Shown here: piece by piece, positions 1 to 8,188 of the stretch
Layout of the letters: each line of letters begins with the position of its first letter
Position numbering within the stretch: position 1 is the stretch's first letter
Origin: Pseudothauera nasutitermitis
GTDB taxonomy: Bacteria; Pseudomonadota; Gammaproteobacteria; Burkholderiales; Rhodocyclaceae
Assembly (NCBI RefSeq): GCF_004801295.1
Contig: NZ_SSOC01000001.1
Coordinates: 372,001-436,000 of the forward strand
Length of the DNA stretch: 64,000 bases
Direction of reading: 5' to 3'
Program-made: the position numbers and the translations under genes
The notes under the pieces: model-generated
Told to the model about the DNA's origin: nothing
Database searches by the model: none
What the model saw: the letters and a program-made list of their open reading frames with translations, nothing else

Positions 1-15
1 GTGATGGGTGCACAT
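1..15 (-). CDS. Start of the gene after nosY (possibly nosL), truncated by window edge
   Basis: Only five codons (Met-Cys-Thr-His-His) lie inside the window. They follow a good ribosome binding site (AGGAG at 24-28, 8 nt spacing) and start 35 nt past the nosY stop, so a co-transcribed gene is likely. In many nos clusters this place is held by nosL, the copper chaperone lipoprotein, but five residues cannot identify the product. Confidence 0.35.
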
Positions 16-50
16 GGGTTTTCTCCTGAAGATGCCGGCTGCGGGCCGGT

Positions 51-866
51 CTATTTTCCGAAGCGCCAACTGGCGATGCCCAGCGGCGCGGCGATCCAGC
101 CGAGCATGACCAGGGCCAGCAGCCAGGGCTCGGCGAGCGAAGGGGGGAGCACCGTGGCCAGCCCGTACAGCGTGCGCACGTCTTCCAGACTGAAGATGTT
201 GAGGATGCGGAACACGTCGGCCGGATTGAGCAGCAGCAGCCAGGGGAAAAGGTCGCCGCCGTACTGCCCGCCGGTGACCACCAGGGCGCCCAGCAGCAGC
301 AGGTCGAACACCAGCACGAAGAAGAACCACAGGGCGATGGCCAGCCCCGAGGCGCGCGTGCGGTCGGCGGCGAATACCGACAGCATCACCGCCAGGCTGA
401 GGAAGGCCATGCCCAGCAGCACCGAGGAAGCCATGAAGCCGAAGTAGTGGAACAGGGCGTTGAGATCCAGTTGCGCGGCCAGCACTATCGCCACCAGGCC
501 GAAGCCGGCCACGGTGGAAAAGGCCAGCGCGCCGGCCAGACCGAGGTATTTGCCCAGGATCAGCTCGAAGCGGGTGATCGGCATGGACAGCAGCAGGTCC
601 AGCGAGCCGCGTTCGCGCTCGCCGACGATGGCGTCGAAGCCCAGCAGCAGGGCGATCAGCGGGATCAGGTAGATCACCAGGCTGACCAGGCTGGCGATGG
701 TGACCTCGATGGAGCGGAAGCCCACCGCGCCCTGCTGGGCGGCGCCGAAATAGGCGATGACCAGCGCGAACACGGTGAACACCAGCGCTACCGCCAGCAC
801 CCAGCGGTTGCGGATGCGGTCCCAGAATTCCTTGCCGGCGATGGTGGCGACTTGCGAGATTTCCAT
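51..866 (-). CDS. nosY: NosY, ABC permease for NosZ copper-centre maturation
   Basis: Predicted 271-residue integral membrane protein, the permease of the NosDFY complex that supports assembly of the CuZ copper-sulfur centre of nitrous oxide reductase. The N-terminus starts with a helix-breaking basic stretch (KEFWDRIRNRW) and then about six hydrophobic segments, as in ABC-2 type permeases. The motif GERERGSLDLLLSMPITR lies between the second and third segments and is typical of NosY. The start at 866 lies 19 nt after the nosF stop. Transcribed with nosF and nosD. Confidence 0.95.
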   Translation of the reverse strand: MEISQVATIAGKEFWDRIRNRWVLAVALVFTVFALVIAYFGAAQQGAVGFRSIEVTIASLVSLVIYLIPLIALLLGFDAIVGERERGSLDLLLSMPITRFELILGKYLGLAGALAFSTVAGFGLVAIVLAAQLDLNALFHYFGFMASSVLLGMAFLSLAVMLSVFAADRTRASGLAIALWFFFVLVFDLLLLGALVVTGGQYGGDLFPWLLLLNPADVFRILNIFSLEDVRTLYGLATVLPPSLAEPWLLALVMLGWIAAPLGIASWRFGK

Positions 867-885
867 GGTCGTGTCTGCCCCTTCG

Positions 886-1854
886 TCAGTCCGAGAAACC
901 GAAGAACACGTCTTCCAGCGACGGTTCACGCACATGCAGGTCCAGCACCCGCCCGCCCAGGGTGGCCAGCGCGGCGAACACCGCCATCTTGGCTTCGCGC
1001 CGCACCTGCACCGCCACGCGGCCGTCGTGCGCCTCGATGGCGACCACCGGCAGGCTGCCCAGCGCGTCGCGCACCGCGGTGAAGTCGGCCTCGGCCACCC
1101 GCAGGTCGAACCACAGCGGCAGGTCCATCTCTTCACGCAGCGCCTGTACCGTGCCCAGTGCCTGCACCTTGCCCGAGGCCATGATCGCCAGGCGGTCCAC
1201 GCGCTCCTGGATCTCGGCCAGGATGTGCGAGGTGATCACCGCGGTCACCCCTTCGGCGCGCAGGCCGCGCAGGATCACGTAGAACTCGCGGATGGCCTCC
1301 GGGTCCAGGCCGGTGGTGGGTTCGTCGAGGAAGAGGATCTGCGGCCGGCCCAGCAGGGCCTGCGCGAAACCCAGGCGCTGGCGCATGCCCTTGGAGTATT
1401 CGCGCACCCGGCGCGCGGCGGCATGGGCCAGGCCGACGCGCTCCAGCACCGCGCCGCAGTCCGCAGCCGGCGCGTTCTTCAGCTTGGCGAAGAAGTGCAG
1501 CGTCTCCAGCCCGGTGAGGTTGTCGTAGAGCACGACGTTTTCCGGCAGGTAGCCGATCCTGCGCCGCACGGCGCGGAAGCCGCCGCCGCTCACCGGCGCG
1601 CCGTCGATGGTGATCTCGCCCGCGCTGGACGGGATCAGGCCCAGCAGCATCTTGAACAGCGTGCTCTTGCCCGCGCCGTTGTGGCCGATCAGGCCGAACA
1701 GTTCGCCGCGCTGCACGGCGAGATCCACGCCGTCCACCGCGCGTACCGCGCCGTAGTGCTTGGCGGCGCCGCGCACGCGGATCACCGCTTCGCCGGGCGC
1801 ATCGGGGGCACCGCCGGCGAGGGGCTCAGCGGCTGCCTGGATAGTGCTTTCCAC
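886..1854 (-). CDS. nosF: NosF, ABC ATPase for NosZ maturation
   Basis: Predicted 322-residue cytoplasmic ATPase that powers NosDFY. It shows a Walker A motif (GHNGAGKST), the ABC signature YSKGMRQRLGFAQALLG and a Walker B motif (ILFLDEPTTGLDPE), followed by a C-terminal extension as in copper-processing ABC ATPases. I chose the GTG at 1854 because GGAGAG lies 6 nt upstream; this start overlaps the nosD 3' end by 29 nt and indicates translational coupling. A longer reading exists from 1920 but lacks a ribosome binding site. Confidence 0.95.
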   Translation of the reverse strand: MESTIQAAAEPLAGGAPDAPGEAVIRVRGAAKHYGAVRAVDGVDLAVQRGELFGLIGHNGAGKSTLFKMLLGLIPSSAGEITIDGAPVSGGGFRAVRRRIGYLPENVVLYDNLTGLETLHFFAKLKNAPAADCGAVLERVGLAHAAARRVREYSKGMRQRLGFAQALLGRPQILFLDEPTTGLDPEAIREFYVILRGLRAEGVTAVITSHILAEIQERVDRLAIMASGKVQALGTVQALREEMDLPLWFDLRVAEADFTAVRDALGSLPVVAIEAHDGRVAVQVRREAKMAVFAALATLGGRVLDLHVREPSLEDVFFGFSD

Positions 1855-3118
1855 GCCAGTCTCTCCAGTTCTCGTTCTTGGGCTGCATGCGCGGGTTCGG
1901 GTCGACCACGCTGGGGGCACGCAGCAGGGGGAATTGCTGGCCTACAAGACGCAGCGTCTGCACCGCCGGGCTGGCGAGCAGTAGTTTCATCAAGGGGTGG
2001 CGCCAGGACAGGCGGTCCACCAGATCGTTGGCTTCGTAAGGCACGTCGCCCAGGCCGTCGCCGTTGCGGTCCCAGCCCAGGTAGTTGCTCCAGTGGTTGC
2101 CGGCTTCTTCGCCCCACACCATGTCGCGCGCGCCCACGTAGCGCACCTGTTCGCGGTTGCCGACGAAATCGTTGAGTTCGATCTCGTTGTTCTTGGAGCC
2201 GGCCCACAGGTGCACGCCGACGATGTTGTCGGTGACCAGATTGCCGCGCAGGGTGTTGTATTCGGCATCGTAGATGAAGAAGCCGCGCGAGTTGCCGGCC
2301 ACCACGTTGTTCTCCACCACCGCATCCTGGATGGTGCGCAGCATGATGCCGTGGTCGGAGTTGGCCCACACCCGATTGTTGCGCACCATCTGGTCGCGCA
2401 CTTCCATCAGCGCCAGGCCGCCGCGGTTCATCCACACGTCGTTGTCCTCCCACAGATTGCGGTAGGAATTCATGTAGTGGGTGCCGTAGCGGCTGTGGTG
2501 CAGGCGGTTGCCGCGGAACACCGCATCGTGGCTCACATCCACGTACAGCGCGTCGCGCACGAAGCTCACGTTGTTGCCGATGACCTGCACGCGCCGGGTG
2601 TTGTAGAGCTGGATGCCGTTGCCGCGCATCGGCGAGCGGTATTCGCGCTTTCCCGTGATCAGGTTGCCCTCGATCCGCACGTCGTTGGCCTGTTCCACCC
2701 ACAGACCGAACAGGCTGTAGGTGATGTCGCAGTTGCGGATCACCGCGCGGTGCGAGCCGGGCCAGATGTAGATGCCGGCGTTCTGCTCGCGCAGGCTGTC
2801 GCCGGAGTCGGAGACGATCAGCCCTTCGAGGGTGACGTCTTCGGCGGTGACGCGGATCACGTCGCCCTTGAGCCCGCCGCTGATGGTGGGGCGATCCACG
2901 CCACGCAGGGTCAGCGGCTTGTCGATGCGCAGGTTTTCCGCGTAGCGGGCGCGCTGCACCTCGACCACGTCGCCGGCGCCGGCCGCGTCGATGGCGGCCT
3001 GGATGGATTCGCCCGGACGCACCGTCCACACCGTGGCCGCGCCCGCGGGCAGGGCGAGCAGGGCGGCGAGCAGGGCGCAGGCGCGGAGCAGGGCGGAGCG
3101 GTCCGGAAACTGGCGCAT
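1826..3118 (-). CDS. nosD: NosD, periplasmic copper-processing protein
   Basis: Predicted 430-residue periplasmic beta-helix protein of the NosDFY complex, involved in building the CuZ centre of NosZ. A Sec signal peptide is visible at residues 1-28 (hydrophobic ALLRACALLAALLALPAGAA). The body has repeated CASH/parallel beta-helix turns rich in Asn and Asp (for example EGNLITGKREY, VIGNNVSFV, VRNNRVWANSDHG). The start at 3118 gives the signal peptide; the frame stays open to 3463 but those residues overlap the neighbouring gene and look noncoding. Confidence 0.95.
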   Translation of the reverse strand: MRQFPDRSALLRACALLAALLALPAGAATVWTVRPGESIQAAIDAAGAGDVVEVQRARYAENLRIDKPLTLRGVDRPTISGGLKGDVIRVTAEDVTLEGLIVSDSGDSLREQNAGIYIWPGSHRAVIRNCDITYSLFGLWVEQANDVRIEGNLITGKREYRSPMRGNGIQLYNTRRVQVIGNNVSFVRDALYVDVSHDAVFRGNRLHHSRYGTHYMNSYRNLWEDNDVWMNRGGLALMEVRDQMVRNNRVWANSDHGIMLRTIQDAVVENNVVAGNSRGFFIYDAEYNTLRGNLVTDNIVGVHLWAGSKNNEIELNDFVGNREQVRYVGARDMVWGEEAGNHWSNYLGWDRNGDGLGDVPYEANDLVDRLSWRHPLMKLLLASPAVQTLRLVGQQFPLLRAPSVVDPNPRMQPKNENWRDWRGKHYPGSR

Positions 3119-3132
3119 CGGCACGACCGTCC

Positions 3133-3558
3133 TTACAGCACCAGCAGGCCGGTGGACTTGAGCGCGATGAACAGGGCCGCGCCGATCAGCAGGTTCTTGA
3201 AGCCGACGTAGCACAGCATGTCCATCAGCGTGGCCCTGCGGTAGCGCCGGCCCCACCACGGGCCTTCCTTGACGTAGGGTTTGGAGCCCAGGCGCACCAC
3301 CACCTCGAACACGCTCCAGCCGAACCACCAGCCGATGATGGCGCCGGCTTCCAGACGGCCCAGCGCGGCCAGCACCCACATCAGCGTGGCGCCGGCGGCC
3401 AGCGCCAGGCCGGCGGCCTGAAGCGCGCGCTGGCCGGCGAAACCACGGCGGCTCCACGGCCACAGGTGGTCCCAGATTTCGGCGGCGATCAGGCCCAGGG
3501 TGCCGTGGCCGGCGTAGGGCGGTTCGACCGGGTCGGTGGGCATCGTCGGGTTGACCAT
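3133..3558 (-). CDS. Unknown three-helix membrane protein inside the nos operon
   Basis: A 141-residue protein between nosR and nosD, 16 nt from nosR and 14 nt from nosD. I do not recognise the family. The first 30 residues are polar (MVNPTMPTDPVEPPYAGHG), then three hydrophobic segments follow at about residues 46-68, 70-88 and 112-140. A conserved-looking loop KPYVKEGPWWGRRYRRATLMDM lies between the second and third. The start has a strong ribosome binding site (AGGAG, 6 nt spacing). Its place in the operon suggests a role in N2O reductase maturation or electron supply, which is inference only. Confidence 0.8.
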   Translation of the reverse strand: MVNPTMPTDPVEPPYAGHGTLGLIAAEIWDHLWPWSRRGFAGQRALQAAGLALAAGATLMWVLAALGRLEAGAIIGWWFGWSVFEVVVRLGSKPYVKEGPWWGRRYRRATLMDMLCYVGFKNLLIGAALFIALKSTGLLVL

Positions 3559-3574
3559 GGGGTTCTCCTTGTCC

Positions 3575-5770
3575 TCAGGCGGCGGCGGGCTTGGCGGCCG
3601 GCACCGGCTTGATGGGAATATAGTAGCCGTCCGCGCCGATCGGCGTCAGCGGCAGGCCGGCCTTGGTGCGCCGCTTGCGCTCCTGGGCCAGCGGCGGGCA
3701 GGCGTGATCGTCGGTGTACAGCACCATGCAGTCCAGGCACAACATGCATTCGCGCGGGTCGATGCGGCCGTCCTTGTCGATCGCCAGCGAACCGCAGCCC
3801 TTTGCACAGGCCTTGCAACTGTCGCACTCCTGTTTGCGCTTCAGGCCGAACCAGCGGAAGGTGGTGGGCATGGCCAGCGCGGCGCCGAGGGGACAGAGGT
3901 ATTTGCAGAATGGCCGTTCGATGAAGATCGACAGGCCCAGCAGGCTGGCGGCGAACAGCGTGTAGGGCCAGCTGCGGTTGAACAGCCCCACCAGGAAGGT
4001 GGTCTTGAACGGTTCCACCTCCGCCAGCATCTCGGCCAGCGTCATGGAGAACACCGACACCGCCAGCAGGCCGAAGAACACCGCGTACTTGATCCACTTC
4101 AGGCGGTCGTGCAGGGCCTGGGGCAGCTTGAACTGGTAGCGCTTCAGGCCGATCGCGCCGCCGACCTTGTAGAGCAGCTCGGAGAGCGAGCCGAACGGGC
4201 ACAGCCAGCCGCAGAACAGCCCGCGCCCCCACAGGAAGACGGTGACGATGATGAAGATCCAGAACAGGAAGATGAACGGATCGGTGAGGAACAGCTCCCA
4301 GGTCCATTGGAACAGCAGGGCGTGGAACCAGGTGAGCACCTGGGTGATGGAGGGCTGGGCCATCAGATGGAAGCCCACGTAGCCGATGCTGATCACCCAG
4401 GCGGTGTACTTGAAGGCGTTCACCGGCCACTTGTTCTTGTGCGTGGAAGCACGCGTAAGGCGGTCGCGCTGGGCATACACCGCGGCCACCGCCACCAGCA
4501 GCACGGCGAACAGGCCGATTTCCAGCGCGCGCGTCTGCCAGACGCGCAGCCATACCGGGGTGGGCTTCTTGATCGCCGGACGGCCGCCTTCCAGGTAGTG
4601 GGCGGGAATCCAGAATTCGGTGTCGAAGTTGGCGAAGCTGCGCTGGCCGGTGGCGCGGTCGACGCGGTTGCCGAGGAACACGAACTTCCACGGATAGGCG
4701 GCGGAGAAGCTCGCGCTCTGGTGTTCCGGGCGGATGATGAAGATGGCTGATTCATCGTAGGCTGGCGCGCCGGCGGCGGCCAGGCCGTACAGGTTGCGGT
4801 AATCCAGGTCGCGGAAGGTGAAGGTGTCGGAACCCTGGCGCACCTGCACGCGGTCGTACAGGCCGCCGCGCACGAAACCGGAGCCCTTGAAGGATTCGCG
4901 CCCGCCGCTGCGGAGGACGAACAGGGCGTGCTCGTCCTCGCGCAGCTGGGTCATCAGGTTGCGCCAGGCGGTTTCGCCGAGAAGTGTGCGTCCCACGTCC
5001 GGCTGGTTGAGGTAGCCGAACCACAGGTCGATGAAGGGCGCTCCGCCGTCGCGGGGCAGGCCCACCTGTTCCGGACGCACGGTGAGGCGCTTCACGCTGC
5101 CTTCCTTGACCAGCGCGCCCCAGTCGAGCGCCGCGCCGGTTTCCTTGAGGCGCGCCGGCTCGCGCACCACGGGCTCCAGGATGCCGACCTGGCGGGCCAC
5201 CGCGCCGCCGGAGGCCATCATCACCTGGTTCTGCGCGATCACCGTGACCGTGGCCCCGGAGATGGCGTCCAGGCCGATCACGTCCTCGCCCGGGCGGGTG
5301 CGGCCCACTTCGATGTTGGCGCCGACGAATTTGCCCAGGTATTGCTCGTTGAACTTCACCATCGCCGATTCGGGGATGCCCAGCAGCAGGATGGGTTCGG
5401 AGTGCTTGAGGATCTTCACCCCGGCGAAGTGGCCCTGCGGGCCCATGCCGATCAGGGTGACCACCGGCTTGCCCGAGTAGGCGGGAATGTCGGTGATGTC
5501 GGTGGACAGCATGACGTAGCCCACCAGTTCGCGCCGGCCATCGCGCTGGGCGTAGCCTTCCACGTAGAACGGCCGGCCCTTGCGTTCGCTGAATTCGGTG
5601 GCGCCGGGCAGCACTTCGCTACAGGGCGCGTAGCTGCACAGATCGGGCGCGGTGTTGATTTCGTCCGGCAGCCGGGCGTTGTAGGCGTCGGCCAGGGCCG
5701 TAGGGACCAGCAGGGCCAGTGAAACTGCGCCGAGCAGATTGCGCAGGAAGGCCGGTATTGTCGTTTTCAT
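3575..5770 (-). CDS. nosR: NosR, membrane FMN and iron-sulfur protein for N2O reduction
   Basis: Predicted 731-residue polytopic membrane protein needed for nosZ expression and for electron delivery to NosZ. It has a signal peptide (1-28), a periplasmic FMN-binding domain with the flavinylation motif DAISGAT (about 168-174), then transmembrane helices from about 410. Two CxxxCP motifs follow (CGWLCP at 520 and CKYLCP at 622), and a cytoplasmic ferredoxin-like domain with CDSCKACAKGC and CMLCLDC (649-681). Length matches the family, about 720. It lies downstream of nosZ with a terminator between them, so it may also have its own promoter. Confidence 0.96.
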   Translation of the reverse strand: MKTTIPAFLRNLLGAVSLALLVPTALADAYNARLPDEINTAPDLCSYAPCSEVLPGATEFSERKGRPFYVEGYAQRDGRRELVGYVMLSTDITDIPAYSGKPVVTLIGMGPQGHFAGVKILKHSEPILLLGIPESAMVKFNEQYLGKFVGANIEVGRTRPGEDVIGLDAISGATVTVIAQNQVMMASGGAVARQVGILEPVVREPARLKETGAALDWGALVKEGSVKRLTVRPEQVGLPRDGGAPFIDLWFGYLNQPDVGRTLLGETAWRNLMTQLREDEHALFVLRSGGRESFKGSGFVRGGLYDRVQVRQGSDTFTFRDLDYRNLYGLAAAGAPAYDESAIFIIRPEHQSASFSAAYPWKFVFLGNRVDRATGQRSFANFDTEFWIPAHYLEGGRPAIKKPTPVWLRVWQTRALEIGLFAVLLVAVAAVYAQRDRLTRASTHKNKWPVNAFKYTAWVISIGYVGFHLMAQPSITQVLTWFHALLFQWTWELFLTDPFIFLFWIFIIVTVFLWGRGLFCGWLCPFGSLSELLYKVGGAIGLKRYQFKLPQALHDRLKWIKYAVFFGLLAVSVFSMTLAEMLAEVEPFKTTFLVGLFNRSWPYTLFAASLLGLSIFIERPFCKYLCPLGAALAMPTTFRWFGLKRKQECDSCKACAKGCGSLAIDKDGRIDPRECMLCLDCMVLYTDDHACPPLAQERKRRTKAGLPLTPIGADGYYIPIKPVPAAKPAAA

Positions 5771-5890
5771 GTTCTCTGGAGGGGCGCTGCGGAGTTGTGC
5801 ATGGTTGCGGCCACTCTAGAAGCGGATGCTTAAGTTGTACTTGTTCCGTATCAATTCACCTGGATGGCCTTTGTGGTCGGGCGCGCAGGC

Positions 5891-5918
5891 AAAAAAACGA
5901 GGGGCACGCGGCCCCTCG
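5891..5918 (-). terminator. Rho-independent terminator after nosZ
   Basis: An 8-bp perfect stem (CGAGGGGC / GCCCCTCG, 5898-5918, 5-nt loop) is followed on the minus strand by seven T residues (5891-5897). It sits between nosZ and nosR and should uncouple most nosZ transcripts from the rest of the cluster. Confidence 0.85.
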
Positions 5919-5939
5919 AAGAGATCACCCGATCGACCC

Positions 5940-5984
5940 GCTCCTGGCAGGAGCGGTTTGCACGGAGCGAGGCGCGAACCTCGC
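5940..5984. repeat. Two small inverted repeats downstream of nosZ (REP-like)
   Basis: Two adjacent hairpins occupy the nosZ-nosR spacer: GCTCCTGGCAGGAGC (5940-5954) and GCGAGG-N6-CCTCGC (5967-5984). The sequence around the first resembles repetitive extragenic palindromes of proteobacteria. I see no second copy in this window, so repeat status is unproven. Confidence 0.4.
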
Positions 5985-6023
5985 CCCAGTGCGCGGTGAC
6001 GCAGTCGGAATATCGTTGTCGGC

Positions 6024-7982
6024 TCAGGCCTCGACGATCATCCGGCCGCGCATTTCCAGGTGCAGCGCGTGGCAGAAGTGGGTGCAGTAGTACCAGTACA
6101 CACCCGGCTTATCGACCTTGAAGGTCACCGACGCGGTTTCCTGCGGATTGACGATGAAGTTGATGTTGTGGTTCGGGATGGCGAAGCCGTGGGTGAGGTC
6201 CTCGATCTTGTCCAGGTTGGTCAGGATGATGGTGACCTCGTCACCGCGCTTGACCGTGAATTCGCGCGGATCGAAGGCCGGCGCCAGCGAGGTGATCTTC
6301 ACGGTGACCTTGTTGCCGTTGCGGGTCACGCCAGCTTCCTTCGGATCCTTGACGGCCAGCGGGAACTCGTCGAGCGAGTAGACCTGCTTCGGATTCAGCA
6401 GCTCACGCTTGAAGATGATGAAGTCGTGCGGCTCCGGGCGTACCGGGTGGTCGGCCACCAGCTTCATCTTGTCGCCGGAGATGTCGACGATCTGCTCGGT
6501 TTCGGCGTGCAGCGGGCCGACCGGCAGGAAGCGGTCCTTGGAGAACTTGCAACCCACCATCAGCCACTTGCCGTCGGCGGCCACGGTTTCCGACTGCGAG
6601 GCGTTGGTGTGGCCCGGCTGGTAATGCACGTCCAGGCGGTCGACCACATACTGTGCGGAGGTGTCGCCACTGTGGAACTTGATGGCCGCGTCGATGTTCC
6701 ACTTGACCATCTGGCTGTCCAGGAACAGCGTGGTGTAGGCGTTGCCACGACCGTCGAAGGCGGTGTGCAGGGGCCCCAGACCCAGTTCGACCTCGGCGAC
6801 GATGGCCTGGTCGATGTCGGCCAGCTTGCCGTCGAACCAGTCGAGCACCTTGGCCAGTTCGATCACCGTGGCAGTGGGCGACAGCTTGCCGGCGCAGATG
6901 AAGTACTTGCCGTCCGGGCTGGCGTTCACGCCGTGCGGGTTCTTCGGCACCGAAACGTAGCCCACCAGTGCGGTGGCGGGGTCGGCGTTGGTGGCCTTGG
7001 TGCCGTCGACCACGGGCACCTTGGAGTCGCCGTAGGTGGTGAACTTGCCGTCCTTGACCGCCTGCTCGATGCGCGCGATGTTGAAGAAGATGCACGAGTC
7101 GCGCTCGGCCGACATCATGCCTTCATAGTGGTGGCCGCCTTCGGTGTTGTACTGGTTGGACGCCGCCAGCTTGCCGTCGTAGGAGGTGGCAACCAGGTCG
7201 CAGTTGCCGTCGATCAGCACCTGCCAGCGCACTTCCATGGTTTCCGCATCGACGCAGGAGAACAGCGCGCGGTACTTCTCGGTGTTTTCCGTGTCGCGCC
7301 CGTCGTTGGGCAGCGGGGTGTGGAACTCGGCGCCGCAGAACACGCGGGTGGTGTAGTTGATCGCCGGGTCCACCGGGTCGCGCTTGTCCGGGAAGATGCC
7401 GTGGAAGCCCTGCACATTGGGCAGTTGGGTGATCTTGTCGCAGATGAAGTAGTCGAGGCGGATACGCGCGATGCGGCTGTTGATCTTGTCGTTGATCCAG
7501 GCGTAGCGGCCGTCGTAGTTGCCGTCCTTGTAGGAGGCGTGGGTGTGGTGGGTATCCGCCACGGTGTAGCGCAGGCTGCCATCCGGCTTGGTGCCCATGA
7601 TGGCCTTGGATTCGTTGGTGTGGCCCCAGCCCACCAGCGCGTCCGGCACGAAGCACGGCACGCGGTGCAGTTCGCGTCCGGAGGGCAGGCCCAGCACGCG
7701 GAAGTCGCCGGTGTGGCCGCCGGACCACAGGCCGTAGTAGGTGTCCAGTTCGCCCGGTTCGAGGTGGTACTTGCCGGCAGCGCCGGCGCTGGCCGCAGCG
7801 GCGGCCCGCGGAGCGGCGGCCGGAGCCGCGGCGGCGGGGGCCGCTGCCTGCTCCTGTTTGCAAGCCGACAGGCCCACGGACAGGCCGGCGCCGGCCAGGC
7901 CGGCGAAGGCCGCGGTGTTCAGGAATTTGCGACGGCCCTGATCGGGTTGGGCGTCGAGCGTTGTGGTTTGGTCTTGGCTCAT
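6024..7982 (-). CDS. nosZ: NosZ, nitrous oxide reductase (clade I, Tat-exported)
   Basis: Predicted 652-residue periplasmic multicopper enzyme reducing N2O to N2, the last step of denitrification. A twin-arginine signal (QGRRKFLNTAAFAG, RR at 17-18) marks it as clade I. The beta-propeller begins near residue 71, with the CuZ-type histidine cluster DTHHTH at 143-148. The C-terminal cupredoxin domain carries the CuA ligands C633, C637, H641 and M644. Two oddities: a lipobox-like LSAC places Cys41 at the end of the signal peptide, followed by a long Ala/Pro linker; and residue 635 is His where Pseudomonas stutzeri has a Trp CuA ligand. Start at 7982 has AAGGGAG 10 nt upstream. Confidence 0.98.
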   Translation of the reverse strand: MSQDQTTTLDAQPDQGRRKFLNTAAFAGLAGAGLSVGLSACKQEQAAAPAAAAPAAAPRAAAAASAGAAGKYHLEPGELDTYYGLWSGGHTGDFRVLGLPSGRELHRVPCFVPDALVGWGHTNESKAIMGTKPDGSLRYTVADTHHTHASYKDGNYDGRYAWINDKINSRIARIRLDYFICDKITQLPNVQGFHGIFPDKRDPVDPAINYTTRVFCGAEFHTPLPNDGRDTENTEKYRALFSCVDAETMEVRWQVLIDGNCDLVATSYDGKLAASNQYNTEGGHHYEGMMSAERDSCIFFNIARIEQAVKDGKFTTYGDSKVPVVDGTKATNADPATALVGYVSVPKNPHGVNASPDGKYFICAGKLSPTATVIELAKVLDWFDGKLADIDQAIVAEVELGLGPLHTAFDGRGNAYTTLFLDSQMVKWNIDAAIKFHSGDTSAQYVVDRLDVHYQPGHTNASQSETVAADGKWLMVGCKFSKDRFLPVGPLHAETEQIVDISGDKMKLVADHPVRPEPHDFIIFKRELLNPKQVYSLDEFPLAVKDPKEAGVTRNGNKVTVKITSLAPAFDPREFTVKRGDEVTIILTNLDKIEDLTHGFAIPNHNINFIVNPQETASVTFKVDKPGVYWYYCTHFCHALHLEMRGRMIVEA

Positions 7983-8064
7983 GGTGGTGCGGCTCCCTTC
8001 AACAAGAGGTGATCGGTGATCGGCCCTGCGCGGCCCGTGTCCACGCGTGCGTCGTTTTGACGCT

Positions 8065-8079
8065 GCGACGATTTGTCGC
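8065..8079. promoter_or_regulatory. RegA-like binding palindrome upstream of nosZ
   Basis: GCGACGATTTGTCGC is a perfect 5+5 palindrome with a 5-nt spacer. It fits the GCGNC-N5-GNCGC form reported for RegA/PrrA/RegR sites. It lies 83-97 nt upstream of nosZ, just after the predicted transcription start, and close to the regBA genes. The role (activation of regBA, or modulation of nosZ) is inferred. Confidence 0.5.
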
Positions 8080-8085
8080 ACTCGC

Positions 8086-8128
8086 ACTGTAGGGGAGGCG
8101 CAGCCGGACTCACCTTGATTTAGGACAA
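8086..8128 (-). promoter_or_regulatory. nosZ promoter with FNR/DNR-like box
   Basis: TTGAT-TTAG-GACAA at 8115-8128 matches 8 of 10 positions of the FNR/DNR consensus TTGAT-N4-ATCAA. A -10 hexamer TACAGT lies at 8086-8091 on the minus strand. The box centre (8121.5) is 41.5 nt from a start at about 8080, the class II FNR distance. This supports anaerobic activation of nosZ. Confidence 0.6.
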
Positions 8129-8188
8129 AAACGAAAATTTCTTTGGAATGCGCGCCATGCTGTCCCGCGCGCGTGATAATCCCGGCTC

